A stretch of DNA of 64,000 nucleotides from Streptomyces sp. R21 (GCF_041051975.1 NZ_CP163435.1:9702501-9766500), one strand, 5' to 3'. Positions 8,404 to 17,505 are shown, counted from the first letter of the stretch. Numbers and translations are program-made. The notes: generated from the sequence alone by a model not told the origin.

Positions 8404-9791
8404 GGGGCACCGCGTTCACCGAGACGATGCTCGGCACCGTCCTCCTCGACGGCGAACAGCACACGAAGCAGGTCCGCCGCATCCGCCTCGACCTGCGGGC
8501 CGAGGCCGACCGGATCCTGCTCCCGCACCGCACGACCGAGGCCCGGCTCAGCGGCCGGGTCCGGATCACGGGATGGGCCGACGACCCCTGCGCCGAGGGC
8601 GAGTTGGAGGTGTCACCGCTGGCCCGGCGTCGTATCCGCTACCGGCTGACGTTCACCGCGAACGGCCGCGTCCTCACCCTCGACGGCTGGAAATCCGTGA
8701 CACCCCGCAACCCTGTCACGTCGATGACCGTCCTGCCGTTCACGCTGTACGAAGACGCGGCGCGGGTGGGCGAGGGAGCGCTGCGCTTCCCGCTCGCGAC
8801 CGGCCTCGCGCCCTTCCTCCTCAGCTTCCGCTTCCCCCGGCGCGACACCGGCGCGGAACACCTCGCGCCGCGCTGGAACGGCGCACCGGGCCGCACCGAG
8901 GTCTGGTACACGACCCTCACGGACCCGCAAAGCGGCACCGGCCTGTGGCTGCACCACGAACTGACCGCGCCCGCCGACGGATCCGAGCCGACCGCCCACG
9001 GCTGGGCCGCGGCCTTCCCCCGCGCGGGCGAGGTACGCCACGCCCGCTTCGGGCCCGTGCCCTGGACGAAGCCCGCGGACGGGTTCACGGCGGACCGGGT
9101 CGCCGCCACACCCGGCCGACTCACCGGCACAGCAGGGGAGTTCGCCTGGGACCTCGCCGAACGGGCCGAGGGGCCACCGCTGTTCACCTTCCCGCGCTGG
9201 TCCTGGCGCCGAGCGTTGCTGCCCGCCGCCCAGATGCTCCCGGCCGCGCGGGCCACGTACGACGGGACCTTCTCCTATGGGGAACAGAAGCTGACCCTGC
9301 ACGGCGCACCCGGCGCCTCGGCCCGCATCTACGGACACGGCAACGCCCGGCGCTGGGCCTGGCTCCACGCCGACCTGGGCGGCGGCGACGTACTGGAGAT
9401 CGTCGCGGCGGTCTCCACCCGCCCGGGCCTGCGCCGGCTGCCGCCCCTGGTCTTCCTGCGCCTGCGACACCACGGCCGCACCTGGCCACGGCGCGCGGAG
9501 CGACCGGCGATCGGCCTGCTGGGTCTCGCACGGTTCCGGGCCCGGATCGGCCTGCCCGAATGGACCGTCACCGGCCGCACGGCCCTGCGCCGCATCCGCG
9601 TCGAGGTCACCCAGCCCGCCGACCGCACCCTCACCCTCGACTACCGCGATCCGGACGGCTCCCGCGCCACATGCCGCAACAGCGAGTCCGCCGACGCGCG
9701 CGTCGTGCTGGAGCGCTGGTGGGGCCGCTGGCGCCCCGAGACCGCCTGGACCCTGGGGGCCACCGCACACGCGGAGGTGGGCGAGCGGTGA
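8400..9791 (+). CDS. Lipocalin-like (CrtC/tocopherol-cyclase-like) protein of unknown function
   Basis: A 463-residue protein without signal peptide or membrane segment. Two beta-rich halves are visible. The second holds GHGNARRWAWLHADLGGGD, which resembles the conserved signature of CrtC/AttH and tocopherol-cyclase-like lipocalin domains. Those families bind hydrophobic molecules and some hydrate or cyclise isoprenoids. The start overlaps the GntR stop (GTGA) and the stop overlaps the next start, so all are coupled. With a GMC oxidoreductase downstream, modification of a lipid or isoprenoid alcohol is an inference, not a demonstration. Confidence 0.55.
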   Translation: MRGTAFTETMLGTVLLDGEQHTKQVRRIRLDLRAEADRILLPHRTTEARLSGRVRITGWADDPCAEGELEVSPLARRRIRYRLTFTANGRVLTLDGWKSVTPRNPVTSMTVLPFTLYEDAARVGEGALRFPLATGLAPFLLSFRFPRRDTGAEHLAPRWNGAPGRTEVWYTTLTDPQSGTGLWLHHELTAPADGSEPTAHGWAAAFPRAGEVRHARFGPVPWTKPADGFTADRVAATPGRLTGTAGEFAWDLAERAEGPPLFTFPRWSWRRALLPAAQMLPAARATYDGTFSYGEQKLTLHGAPGASARIYGHGNARRWAWLHADLGGGDVLEIVAAVSTRPGLRRLPPLVFLRLRHHGRTWPRRAERPAIGLLGLARFRARIGLPEWTVTGRTALRRIRVEVTQPADRTLTLDYRDPDGSRATCRNSESADARVVLERWWGRWRPETAWTLGATAHAEVGER

Positions 9792-10084
9792 CGGGCGAGG
9801 AGGTCTGCGCCGTGTTGTTCGCCGATCCCCGCGCCGAGGGGCTTGCAGCCGCGCCGACGGCTCGCACGGGGGACGAGGAGCGGGCCGCCAGGGGGCCCGA
9901 CCGCCCGGAAGCTGTCTGGACCCTGGATGCCATCGCCCACACAACAGAGGTGAGTGCCGAGGGGTTCGAAACCGCGCTGTCGGCCGACGCAGGCACCCAG
10001 GAGTGGGCCGCCCGCGTGCCCGATCGCCCCGAAGCCGCCCGGACTCTCGACGCCACCGCGCACCCTGAACCGGGCGTCCGGTGA
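9788..10084 (+). CDS. Small repeat protein duplicated from the GMC N-terminus
   Basis: A 98-residue ORF with GTGA overlaps at both ends. It consists of two about 41-residue repeats (residues 16-56 and 57-98), each with the pattern A-E-G-[LF]-x4-[TS]-A then E-[RE]/W-A-A-R-x-P-D-R-P-E-A. The same pattern returns a third time as residues 3-42 of the following GMC oxidoreductase (ADGF, ALLAD, WPARVPNRLDAV), in another reading frame. It is probably a tandem duplication of the GMC 5' end that became a separate ORF. Whether it makes a stable protein is open; codon bias is compatible with coding. Confidence 0.5.
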   Translation: MTGEEVCAVLFADPRAEGLAAAPTARTGDEERAARGPDRPEAVWTLDAIAHTTEVSAEGFETALSADAGTQEWAARVPDRPEAARTLDATAHPEPGVR

Positions 10085-10206
10085 GCGCCGACGGGTTCGT
10101 CGCCGCACTGCTAGCCGACACCGGCGACGACGGCTGGCCCGCCCGGGTGCCAAACCGTCTGGACGCCGTCCTCGCCTCCATGCCCGGGCCCGCGCGAGCG
10201 GGAGTG
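9833..10206 (+). repeat. Three degenerate 123-131 bp tandem repeats across a gene junction
   Basis: Copy 1 is about 9833-9955, copy 2 is 9956-10081 and copy 3 is 10087-10206. Copies 1 and 2 are in frame in the small ORF. Copy 3 is the first 40 codons of the GMC gene, shifted by one frame. Similarity is clear at the protein level (AARxPDRPEA/PARVPNRLDA) and weaker in DNA, so the duplication is old. Confidence 0.65.
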
Positions 10207-11940
10207 CACGCCGCCGTCGCGGCTGTCGAGGTGTATGCCGTCGCCCGCACAGGCAGAGGCCTGGCGGCTCTCGACCCCGACGGACGCGAGGAGGTCCTCG
10301 GCGCGCTCGCCGGACGCCCCGCACTTGCACCGCTGCTGGACGTCCTCAAGGTCCCCGTCCTGCTGGCCGCGGGCACCGAGCGGCTGCTCGCGCTGCCGGG
10401 CGGACCCACACACGGGCCGGCGCCCGCGGACCCACCCCTGGACTGCACGCCCGCCCACGCATGGCCCGGCCGCTCGACCGCCGACGCGGTGGTGGTGGGG
10501 TCCGGGGCAGGCGGCGCCGTGGCCGCCCGAACGCTCGCCCGAGCCGGGCTGAGCGTCGTCGTGCTGGAGGAGGGAGAACACCACTCGACGGCCTCCTTCG
10601 GGCGCCGGGCGCCGCTCGACCGGTTCGCCGACCTGTACCGGGACGGCGGCGCCACCTTCGCCCTCGGCAACCCGCCTCTCCTGCTGCCCGTCGGACGCGC
10701 CGTCGGCGGCACCACCGTGGTCAACTCCGGCACCTGCTACCGCACTCCGGCCCCCGTACTGGACCGCTGGAGCCACCGCCACGGCTTCCGGCTCGCCGAC
10801 CGCTTCGGACCCTGGCTCGACGAGATCGAACGCACCCTGCGCGTCGCCACCCAGCCCCTCGACGTCCTCGGCCACAACGGCCTGCTCGCCCTCGCCGGTG
10901 CCGAGCGGCTCGGCTGGAAAGCCGCACCCCTGCGCCGTAACGCCCCCGGCTGCCAGGGCTCCTGCCAGTGCGTGGTGGGCTGCCCCACCGGAGCCAAGCA
11001 GAGCGTGCAACTGTCCGTCCTGCCCGCCGCCTGCGCCGCCGGGGCGCGGATCGTGACGGGTGCGCGGGTACGGCGGATCCTGCTGGACCACGACCGCCCT
11101 GGAGAGCCACGGGCCGCCGGCGTCCAGGTGTGGCGGCCGGACGGCAGCCACCTGGAGATTCTCAGCCCGCTCGTCATCACCGCAGCCGGAGCACTGCAGA
11201 CCCCGCCGCTGCTGCGCCGCTCGGGACTCGGCGGCCACCCGCGCCTGGGCCGCAACCTCAGCGTGCACCCGGCCACCAGCGTCGCGGGACGCTTCACCGA
11301 AACCGTCACCCCCTGGCAGGGCGTGCTGCAGAGCGCCGGCATCGAGGAACTCCACGACCAGGGCATCCTCATCGAGGCCACCGCCAGCCCGCCGGGCATG
11401 AGCAGCTTCGTCCTGCCGGGCCTCGGACGCGCCCTGCGCCGCGAACTGGAGAGAGCGGACCACCTCGCGACCCTCGGCGCCATGATCGCCGACCGCCCCT
11501 CGGGCCGAGTCCAGGGCCGCGAGCGCACCCTCGTCCGCTACGCCCTGGACCGCCGCGACGGCGACCGGCTGATGACCGCCGTACGCGCGATGGGCCGACT
11601 CCTCTTCGCCGCGGGTGCCCACGAAGTCCTCACCGGCATCCCGCGCGCACCCCGCGCCCGCTCCCTCGGCGAACTCGACGCGCTCCTCACCGCAGTGGAC
11701 GCCCGCCACCTGCACCTCTCGGCGTTCCACCCCACCGGCACGGTCGCCGCGGGCGACAACCCCCAGCGCGCCCCGGCCGACCCGGAGGGCAGGCTGCGCG
11801 GCGTGCACGGCGTCCTGATCGCGGACGCGTCCGTGCTGCCGTCCTGCCCGGAGGTCAACCCGCAGCTCAGCGTGATGGCGGCGGCGCTCGGCATCACGGA
11901 GACGCTCGTCGAACGCGCGGGCGGGAAGCCGGACGCCTGA
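10081..11940 (+). CDS. GMC-family FAD oxidoreductase
   Basis: A 619-residue flavoenzyme oxidising an alcohol. Residues 1-130 form a helical N-terminal extension resembling gluconate dehydrogenase subunit 3. The FAD Rossmann motif VVVGSGAGGAVAARTLARAG starts at about 137, GRAVGGTTVVNSGTCYR is the GMC N-motif, and the C-terminal domain has HLSAFHPTGTVAAGDN with the family's catalytic His and VLIADASVLPSCPEVNPQLS. A Cys-rich stretch CQGSCQCVVGCPTGAK (about 300) is typical of the long-chain-alcohol/choline-like branch. There is no signal peptide. It is coupled to the upstream small ORF (GTGA), and the PLC-like gene follows after 65 bp. The substrate is unknown; a lipid or isoprenoid alcohol fits the neighbourhood. 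Confidence 0.9.
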   Translation: MSADGFVAALLADTGDDGWPARVPNRLDAVLASMPGPARAGVHAAVAAVEVYAVARTGRGLAALDPDGREEVLGALAGRPALAPLLDVLKVPVLLAAGTERLLALPGGPTHGPAPADPPLDCTPAHAWPGRSTADAVVVGSGAGGAVAARTLARAGLSVVVLEEGEHHSTASFGRRAPLDRFADLYRDGGATFALGNPPLLLPVGRAVGGTTVVNSGTCYRTPAPVLDRWSHRHGFRLADRFGPWLDEIERTLRVATQPLDVLGHNGLLALAGAERLGWKAAPLRRNAPGCQGSCQCVVGCPTGAKQSVQLSVLPAACAAGARIVTGARVRRILLDHDRPGEPRAAGVQVWRPDGSHLEILSPLVITAAGALQTPPLLRRSGLGGHPRLGRNLSVHPATSVAGRFTETVTPWQGVLQSAGIEELHDQGILIEATASPPGMSSFVLPGLGRALRRELERADHLATLGAMIADRPSGRVQGRERTLVRYALDRRDGDRLMTAVRAMGRLLFAAGAHEVLTGIPRAPRARSLGELDALLTAVDARHLHLSAFHPTGTVAAGDNPQRAPADPEGRLRGVHGVLIADASVLPSCPEVNPQLSVMAAALGITETLVERAGGKPDA

Positions 11941-12005
11941 GGGAGGCGCGGGGCACACGGGGCGCTCGGCTCGCCGCCCTGACCGGCGCGGCGGAGCATG
12001 AGGGC

Positions 12006-14174
12006 ATGGGCACCGGTGCGGGACGCAGGCAGGCGGGGCGCCTGGCGGCGTGGGTGCTCGCCGTCCTCTCCCTCGCCGTCGTGATCGCCACCGCCACCGC
12101 GCGCAGCACCGTGCTCGACGCCGGGTTCTACCGGTCCGTACTCGACGACCAGCACGCCTACACACGCCTCTACGACCAGATCCTGGTCGACCCACAGGTC
12201 AGCCCCGTCACCCGGGACCTGCTCGGACGGCTGCCGGTCCCGGAGGCGGCGGTGACGTCCAACCTGAAGACGGTGCTGCCGCCCGAGACGCTCCGCGCCC
12301 TCACCAACGAGCAGATCGGACACCTCGTCGCCCATCTGCGGGGCGACGAGGACCCGCTGCGCCTGTCGGTCGACGTCCGGCCCCTGGCGGCGAATCTCAC
12401 CGACCTCAGCCAGGTCTACTTCGGTGACCTGGTCGCCTCCCTTCAAGAGAGCCCCGAACCCGACTTCGCGGCCTTCCGTACCGAGCTCCAGCAGGCCGTG
12501 AACCGGCTCACCACGGGACGGACGCCGGTCCGGCTGCCCAGCCTGTCCCTGACACCGGAGCAGGTCTCGACCGCGGCCGACACACTGCTGCGAGCCGTAC
12601 CGGAGAGCGAGCGGTCAGCGATGCGCCCCGATGTCGAGGTGGCCCTCGCGGACGGCGACGTCGCCGGAGCGCTCGCCGCCGTGGGCCCCGCCGTCTTCTC
12701 CGACCGCACCCGCGCGGCCGCCGCGGACCTGCGGAAAGTGGCCGACGGCGGCACCTGGAACATCGCGGCCGACCTCGGACCGGGCTCGGTCGACGCCCTC
12801 GACCGGGCGCGCGCCGTCACCCGACTCGCGCTCGGCGTCGTCGAACCCCTGGCCGTCCTGGTGGCCGTCGCGGCCCTCACCGCCCTGTGGTTCACCGGGC
12901 CGCGCAGCGTGCCCGTACGGCTGCGGCAGCTGGGCTGGGCACTCGGCGCGGGCGGCCTGACGGCAGCGGCCGGGTCTCTGGTTCTCGGGCTGATGACCGG
13001 GCGCACGGTGCTGGAAACCCCACAGTCCTGGCCGGAGTCGGTGGCCCGGCTGGTCGACGATGTGCAGACCGCCGCCATCGACCGCCTGCTCACCGCCGCC
13101 CTGACGACCGCCCTCGTGCCGCTGCTCGTGGGTGCCCTGCTCGTCGGCCTCGCCCGGCTCATGGAGCGGCGCCCCGACCCCTTCACCACCCGCCGGGCCC
13201 GGACCGTGCCCGCCCTCGGCGCCACGGCCGTCGCCCTGGCCGGAGTGGCTCTGGTACCGCTCGCCTTCACCGGTCAGGACGCCCGCGTCTGCCAGGGCAG
13301 CACCCGCCTGTGTGATCTGCCGTACGACGAACTCGCCCAACTCACCTCGCACAACGCGATGTCCACGACGGCGGACCGGTTCATCGGCCCGCTCCAGGAC
13401 CCCGGCATCACCGGCCAGCTCAACGACGGCGTACGTGCGCTGCAGATCGACACCTACCACTGGGAGCGGCCCGAGGACGTCACCGAGCGGCTGAAGGAGT
13501 CCGACATCCCGCCCGAGGCCCAGCGGTTCGTCCAGGACGCGGTCAACCGGTTCAACCCCGCCCGCGAAGGACTGTGGCTGTGCCACTCCGTGTGCCGCGC
13601 GGGCGCACTCGAACTGGTGCCGACCCTGCGGGAGTTGGGGGACTGGCTGCGCGCGCACCCCACCGAGATCCTCACCCTCATCGTGCAGGACGACATCAGC
13701 GGCACCGAAACGGCCCACGCCGTAGAACAGGCCGGGCTGACGGACCTGCTGTACACCCCTGACGACGACCCCCGGCAACCCTGGCCCACCCTCGGCGACA
13801 TGATCGACGACGGCCACCGCCTGGTCGTCTTCGCGGAGCGGGCCGACGGCCCCGCCCCCTGGTACCGGAACTTCTACCGGTACGGCATGGAGACGCCCTT
13901 CGCCTTCCGGTCCGAGCAGCAGATGAACTGCGCACCGCACCGCGGGGGCACGGACAAACGGCTCTTCCTCCTCAACCACTTCATCACCATCGACGGCGGC
14001 AGCCGCCTGGACGCCGGCCAGGTCAACCGCCGCCAGGACGTCCTGGACCGCGTCCACACCTGCGAGCGGGAGCGCGGCCGCCCGGTCAACTTCGTCGCGG
14101 TGGACTACACGACGATCGGCGACGCCGGGGGAGCGGTGGACGCGCTCAACGCCGAGCGTGTGCAGGGGCGTTGA
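12006..14174 (+). CDS. Membrane protein with C-terminal PI-PLC-like phosphodiesterase domain
   Basis: A 722-residue protein. Membrane segments are seen near 13-32, 275-297, 312-334, 360-385 and 403-421. Residues about 35-270 are a loop domain and residues from about 435 on are a PLC-X-like TIM barrel. The two catalytic histidines are visible: His449 in LTSHNAMST and His527 in LWLCHSVCRAG, with ALQIDTYHW between them. With five segments the topology is ambiguous; an outside catalytic domain is likely from family habit. It lies 65 bp after the GMC gene in the same direction and may be the end of that operon. Phosphatidylinositol or another glycerophospholipid is the expected substrate class. 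Confidence 0.8.
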   Translation: MGTGAGRRQAGRLAAWVLAVLSLAVVIATATARSTVLDAGFYRSVLDDQHAYTRLYDQILVDPQVSPVTRDLLGRLPVPEAAVTSNLKTVLPPETLRALTNEQIGHLVAHLRGDEDPLRLSVDVRPLAANLTDLSQVYFGDLVASLQESPEPDFAAFRTELQQAVNRLTTGRTPVRLPSLSLTPEQVSTAADTLLRAVPESERSAMRPDVEVALADGDVAGALAAVGPAVFSDRTRAAAADLRKVADGGTWNIAADLGPGSVDALDRARAVTRLALGVVEPLAVLVAVAALTALWFTGPRSVPVRLRQLGWALGAGGLTAAAGSLVLGLMTGRTVLETPQSWPESVARLVDDVQTAAIDRLLTAALTTALVPLLVGALLVGLARLMERRPDPFTTRRARTVPALGATAVALAGVALVPLAFTGQDARVCQGSTRLCDLPYDELAQLTSHNAMSTTADRFIGPLQDPGITGQLNDGVRALQIDTYHWERPEDVTERLKESDIPPEAQRFVQDAVNRFNPAREGLWLCHSVCRAGALELVPTLRELGDWLRAHPTEILTLIVQDDISGTETAHAVEQAGLTDLLYTPDDDPRQPWPTLGDMIDDGHRLVVFAERADGPAPWYRNFYRYGMETPFAFRSEQQMNCAPHRGGTDKRLFLLNHFITIDGGSRLDAGQVNRRQDVLDRVHTCERERGRPVNFVAVDYTTIGDAGGAVDALNAERVQGR

Positions 14175-14192
14175 CGAAGGGCGCGTGGCGCT

Positions 14193-15182
14193 TCACACCA
14201 CCTCCAGCACGTCCCGCACCGGTCGGCGCGGGCTGCGTGGACCCATGGGCCCGTACCCGAGACGGATCGCCGCCTGGACGTACCCCATGGACGTCAGGGG
14301 GTCGCGGGCGGCCCAGCGCAGGTCCTGCCATTCGAGGGCCTGTGTGGTCAGGGAGGCCACCAGCTCGTGGGCGGTGGCCGTGAGGAGTACGTGCTGGAGT
14401 GCCTGGCCCGCCCGCAGCCAGTCGTACGGGCGGTCGTCGGCGGTGCCGAGAAGCGCGAGCTGCGGAACGCGCTCGAAGTCGGCCGTGCCCAGGTCGGCGG
14501 TGCGTCCACCGGCGCTGAAGTCACGGACCGGGGCTCCGCCGCCCCGCCGGCGCGGGCCGAACGCATAGTCCGGAATCCCGTCGTCCGACGCGGCGTCGGC
14601 GCCGCGGTGTGTCCAGTGCGCCAGCTCCTCGGTGCGCTCCGGTGCCAACGCCTCGCGCCATGCCGCGTCCTGCGTCAGATCCAGCAGCATTCGCACATGC
14701 CAGGGGCCGGGGAAGACGAGTTCCGCGTGCTCTCGCAGGGCAGCGTCGCGCAGGCTGTCGCGCACGGCCGACGGGATCGGGGTGTCGGCGAAGGGAAGGC
14801 GACTGGTGTGCCGGCGGGCGATGGCCGGGTACAGCGCCGCGAGCCCGTCGGCGGGCGCCGCGGGGGCGGACAGGCCGACCGTTGCCAGCAGGTCGGGCCG
14901 CGTGCGGTCGGGCAGCAGCGTGACCTGGGGCTCGCGGCCCGCATGGACGGCGGCGACGCGGAGCGTGAACAGGGCCGCGCCGCAGCTGATGTGGAGGGCG
15001 CGGCCCTGCGGGTCGGCCTGCGGCAGGGACCGCTGTGCATCGGCGTACAGCTCGACGACACCGGTTGCGTGCAGGAACCTGAACCGCCACGGCTGAGCGT
15101 TGTGCAGGGACGGTGCCGCAGTGGCGTCCTTCACCAGCGCGGTCACGGTCCTGGTGTCAAGAGCGGGAACGGATACGGACAC
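14193..15182 (-). CDS. Acg-type nitroreductase-family protein
   Basis: A 329-residue FMN-binding-fold protein of the Acg family, which in mycobacteria belongs to the hypoxia/dormancy (DosR) regulon. Two nitroreductase-like half domains are visible: APSLHNAQPWRF with the substrate/FMN-binding Ser-x-x-Asn, and the C-terminal LRAGQALQHVLLTATAHELVAS followed by GYGPMGPRSPRRPV. Acg proteins often lack activity because a lid covers the flavin site. The GTG start is set by GGGAGG 5 nt upstream. It is convergent with the PLC-like gene (18-bp gap) and divergent from the universal stress gene across a region carrying three DosR-like boxes. Confidence 0.85.
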   Translation of the reverse strand: MSVSVPALDTRTVTALVKDATAAPSLHNAQPWRFRFLHATGVVELYADAQRSLPQADPQGRALHISCGAALFTLRVAAVHAGREPQVTLLPDRTRPDLLATVGLSAPAAPADGLAALYPAIARRHTSRLPFADTPIPSAVRDSLRDAALREHAELVFPGPWHVRMLLDLTQDAAWREALAPERTEELAHWTHRGADAASDDGIPDYAFGPRRRGGGAPVRDFSAGGRTADLGTADFERVPQLALLGTADDRPYDWLRAGQALQHVLLTATAHELVASLTTQALEWQDLRWAARDPLTSMGYVQAAIRLGYGPMGPRSPRRPVRDVLEVV

Positions 15183-15329
15183 CGTGGCCTCCCTTCGGCT
15201 CCGGAAGCCGGCGCCCGGGGGACGCTTCTTCGGCGGGGGATCCGCCGTGAACCGTCCGATGGACGCTCCCGTGGGGGTACGGCTTCGCATGCTCGCCTTC
15301 AGGTTCGTGCTTCGCCCGTCGAGAACGCT

Positions 15330-15488
15330 GGGGCCGAATGTCCCTCATCAGGTGGCCGTCCGGCCCCCGCACCGGCTCGTTTCGCCGTGCCGTACGTGCT
15401 GTGCACACGACCGGCCCCGCCGCTGGGCGAGACAGCTCCTGGCGGACAGCTCAGGATGGGGCCGAAGGGGCTGGGGGCCGAAGGGCCC
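15330..15488 (+). promoter_or_regulatory. Three DosR/DevR-like boxes between nitroreductase and USP genes
   Basis: GGGGCCGAATGTCCC lies at 15330-15344, GGGGCCGAAGGGGCT at 15458-15472 and GGGGCCGAAGGGCCC at 15474-15488. The last two are tandem, 16 bp apart. They sit in the 424-bp gap between two divergent genes whose mycobacterial relatives belong to the dormancy regulon. The core GGGCCGAATGTCCC parallels the known DosR core GGGACTWWAGTCCC. No other gene or hairpin was seen in this gap. Confidence 0.6.
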
Positions 15489-15606
15489 GGGAAAGGGCCT
15501 GGGCGACCCCTGTGCGGGGGCCCGTCACGGTACGACCCTCGACACAGAGAGAGGCGCAGGTACTGGCGCGGACAGACCCGGATGCCCGAAGCAGGAGGTA
15601 CGGATC

Positions 15607-16515
15607 ATGATGCGACACATCACCGCGGGGATCGACGGCTCCTCCGAGAGCCTCGCCGCCGCGCACTGGGCGGCACGGGAGGCCCTGCGCCGCGGAACCG
15701 CGCTGTGTGTGCTGCACGCCTGGGAGTGGCATCCGCGTCCCACTCCGTCCGTGCCCGCCGACGTCTCCCAGCGGAACTGGGCCGAGGCGATCCTCGTGCG
15801 GGCGTCGAACAGCGTCCACGCCGCCCACCCCGAGCTGCGTGTCATCGAGCGTGCCGTCTCCGACTCCCCGGTCGCCGCCCTGCTCACGGCGGCCGAGCAG
15901 GCCGAACTGCTGGTGCTCGGCTCCCGCGGGCTCAGCGGCGTCGCCGGGTTCCTGGTCGGTTCGGTGTCGCAGCGGGTGGTCGCCGGATCACCGCGGCCCG
16001 TGGTGCTCGTGCGGGCGGGCGAGAGCACCGCCGACGAACACTTCTCGGTGCCGTCCGGCGTCTCCCCGGACGAGATCCCCTCGACCCCGTACCGCGATGT
16101 CGTCCTCGGCCTGGACACCGGCGGGCCCTGCGACGAAGTGCTGGAGTTCGCCTTTGAGTCCGCCCGGCGCTGCGGGGCCGCACTGCACGTGATCCACACG
16201 TTCAAAGCCCCGCCGCCCTACGCCACGGCGGACCGTCTCGTCCCGCAGCCCGGCCCCGAACTGCTGGCCGAGCACGAGCACCAGGTCGTCGCGACCCTGC
16301 GCCCGTGGTGCGAGAAATTCCCCGAGGTGACCGTCGCCGAGACCGTCTCCGAGGGGCGCGCCGCGAGCGAGCTGCTGCGCGCCTCGACCGGTGCGTCCCT
16401 CGTCGTCGTCGGACGCCGGGTGCGGGAAGCCCGCCTGGGCACGCACATCGGCTCCGTCGCACACGCGGTGCTGCACCACGTCGACTGCCCCGTCGCGGTC
16501 GTCCCGCACTCCTAG
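15607..16515 (+). CDS. Universal stress protein, two tandem USP domains
   Basis: A 302-residue protein with UspA domains at about 3-140 and 155-302. Both carry the ATP-binding G-x2-G-x9-G-[ST] signature: GSRGLSGVAGFLVGSVSQRV in the first, and GRRVREARLGTHIGSVAHAV, a variant, in the second. Double-domain USPs are typical of the actinobacterial dormancy/hypoxia response. AGGAGG lies 8 nt before the ATG; a second ATG follows at once. A second USP gene follows after 26 bp, so the two probably share a transcript driven from the boxed region upstream. Confidence 0.93.
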   Translation: MMRHITAGIDGSSESLAAAHWAAREALRRGTALCVLHAWEWHPRPTPSVPADVSQRNWAEAILVRASNSVHAAHPELRVIERAVSDSPVAALLTAAEQAELLVLGSRGLSGVAGFLVGSVSQRVVAGSPRPVVLVRAGESTADEHFSVPSGVSPDEIPSTPYRDVVLGLDTGGPCDEVLEFAFESARRCGAALHVIHTFKAPPPYATADRLVPQPGPELLAEHEHQVVATLRPWCEKFPEVTVAETVSEGRAASELLRASTGASLVVVGRRVREARLGTHIGSVAHAVLHHVDCPVAVVPHS

Positions 16516-16541
16516 GCACCACTCACCGAGGGGGAAGCGCC

Positions 16542-17351
16542 ATGGCGTCAGCTCAGGTGACCGTCGGCGTGGACGGATCGCTCATCGCCGTACGGGCGCT
16601 GGACCGGGCCGCGGACGAGGCGGCTCTGCGCGGCACCGGCCTGGAGATCGTGTACGCAGTCCTCGACGTGGACACGGCCGGGCCCGTGCTGTCCTCCGCC
16701 GCCGCCCGCGTGCACGCCCGCCTTCCCGCGCTTCCCCTCACCACCGTGCCGGTCGCCGGCCACTCGGCGGCGGCCCTCGCGGAACGCGGAAGGAACGCCG
16801 CGCTCACCGTCGTCGGCAGCCGAGGCCTGGGCGGGATCACCGGAGCGGTGTTCGGCTCGGTCGGCGTCCGGCTGGCCGCCCGCATCCGCGGTCCGCTGCT
16901 GGTCGTCCGGGGAAGCCGCCCTCCGTACCCGTACGGCGAAGTGCTGCTCGCCACGCACGACGACGCCGACGCCGCGGCCTGCGCCTTCCAGGAGGCCGAC
17001 CGCCGCCATGCCCGACTGCACGTCCTGCCCGCAGCGCCGCGACCGCGTCCGGTGGCGGATCGGGTGATGCTCGGCGGCTGGTGGCCGGGGGTTCTGTCAC
17101 CCGCGGAAGACCTGGTGCGACAGCGCGAACGCCGCGAAGCACCCGCGCGGTTCGACGCCCGCACCCACGCGGCCCGCTTCGACGGCTTGCCGGCACTGCT
17201 GGAGGCCACACGGACGGCGGACGTGGTCGTGATCGCTGCCCGTCAGGGGAACGGCGGCGGATTCGGCCGCTCCCTGAGCCCCGTCGCCCGCGCGCTGTTG
17301 CACCGTGCCCATTGCCCGGTGCTGGTCGTGCCCACGGCTGCCCGGAACTGA
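16542..17351 (+). CDS. Universal stress protein, second domain degenerate
   Basis: A 269-residue protein. The first USP domain is intact, with VVGSRGLGGITGAVFGSVGVRL as the nucleotide motif. The C-terminal half (about 130-269) keeps the fold and ends with HCPVLVVP but lacks a clear G-x2-G-x9-G motif, so it probably does not bind ATP. The ATG is preceded by GGGGGAAG. It is in one unit with the preceding USP gene (26 bp apart). Confidence 0.9.
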   Translation: MASAQVTVGVDGSLIAVRALDRAADEAALRGTGLEIVYAVLDVDTAGPVLSSAAARVHARLPALPLTTVPVAGHSAAALAERGRNAALTVVGSRGLGGITGAVFGSVGVRLAARIRGPLLVVRGSRPPYPYGEVLLATHDDADAAACAFQEADRRHARLHVLPAAPRPRPVADRVMLGGWWPGVLSPAEDLVRQRERREAPARFDARTHAARFDGLPALLEATRTADVVVIAARQGNGGGFGRSLSPVARALLHRAHCPVLVVPTAARN

Positions 17352-17505
17352 AGGGCGGCCCGCGGAGGCCGGAGCCGAACCCGCTCCGGGCTCGGCGTGG
17401 CGTGGTGCGACGGGGAACGGGGGCTCGCGCCATACTGCGGTGGCCGCACGGCGGTCGAGCCGTGGCCGCTCCCGTGTTCGCCCGTGCGCCGAGGAGGTCG
17501 CCTCC

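Noticed and set aside
8613..10733. 706-codon ORF on the minus strand across the lipocalin-like and GMC genes
   Set aside because: Crosses two coupled genes with good start and stop overlaps; composition is typical of an antisense shadow.
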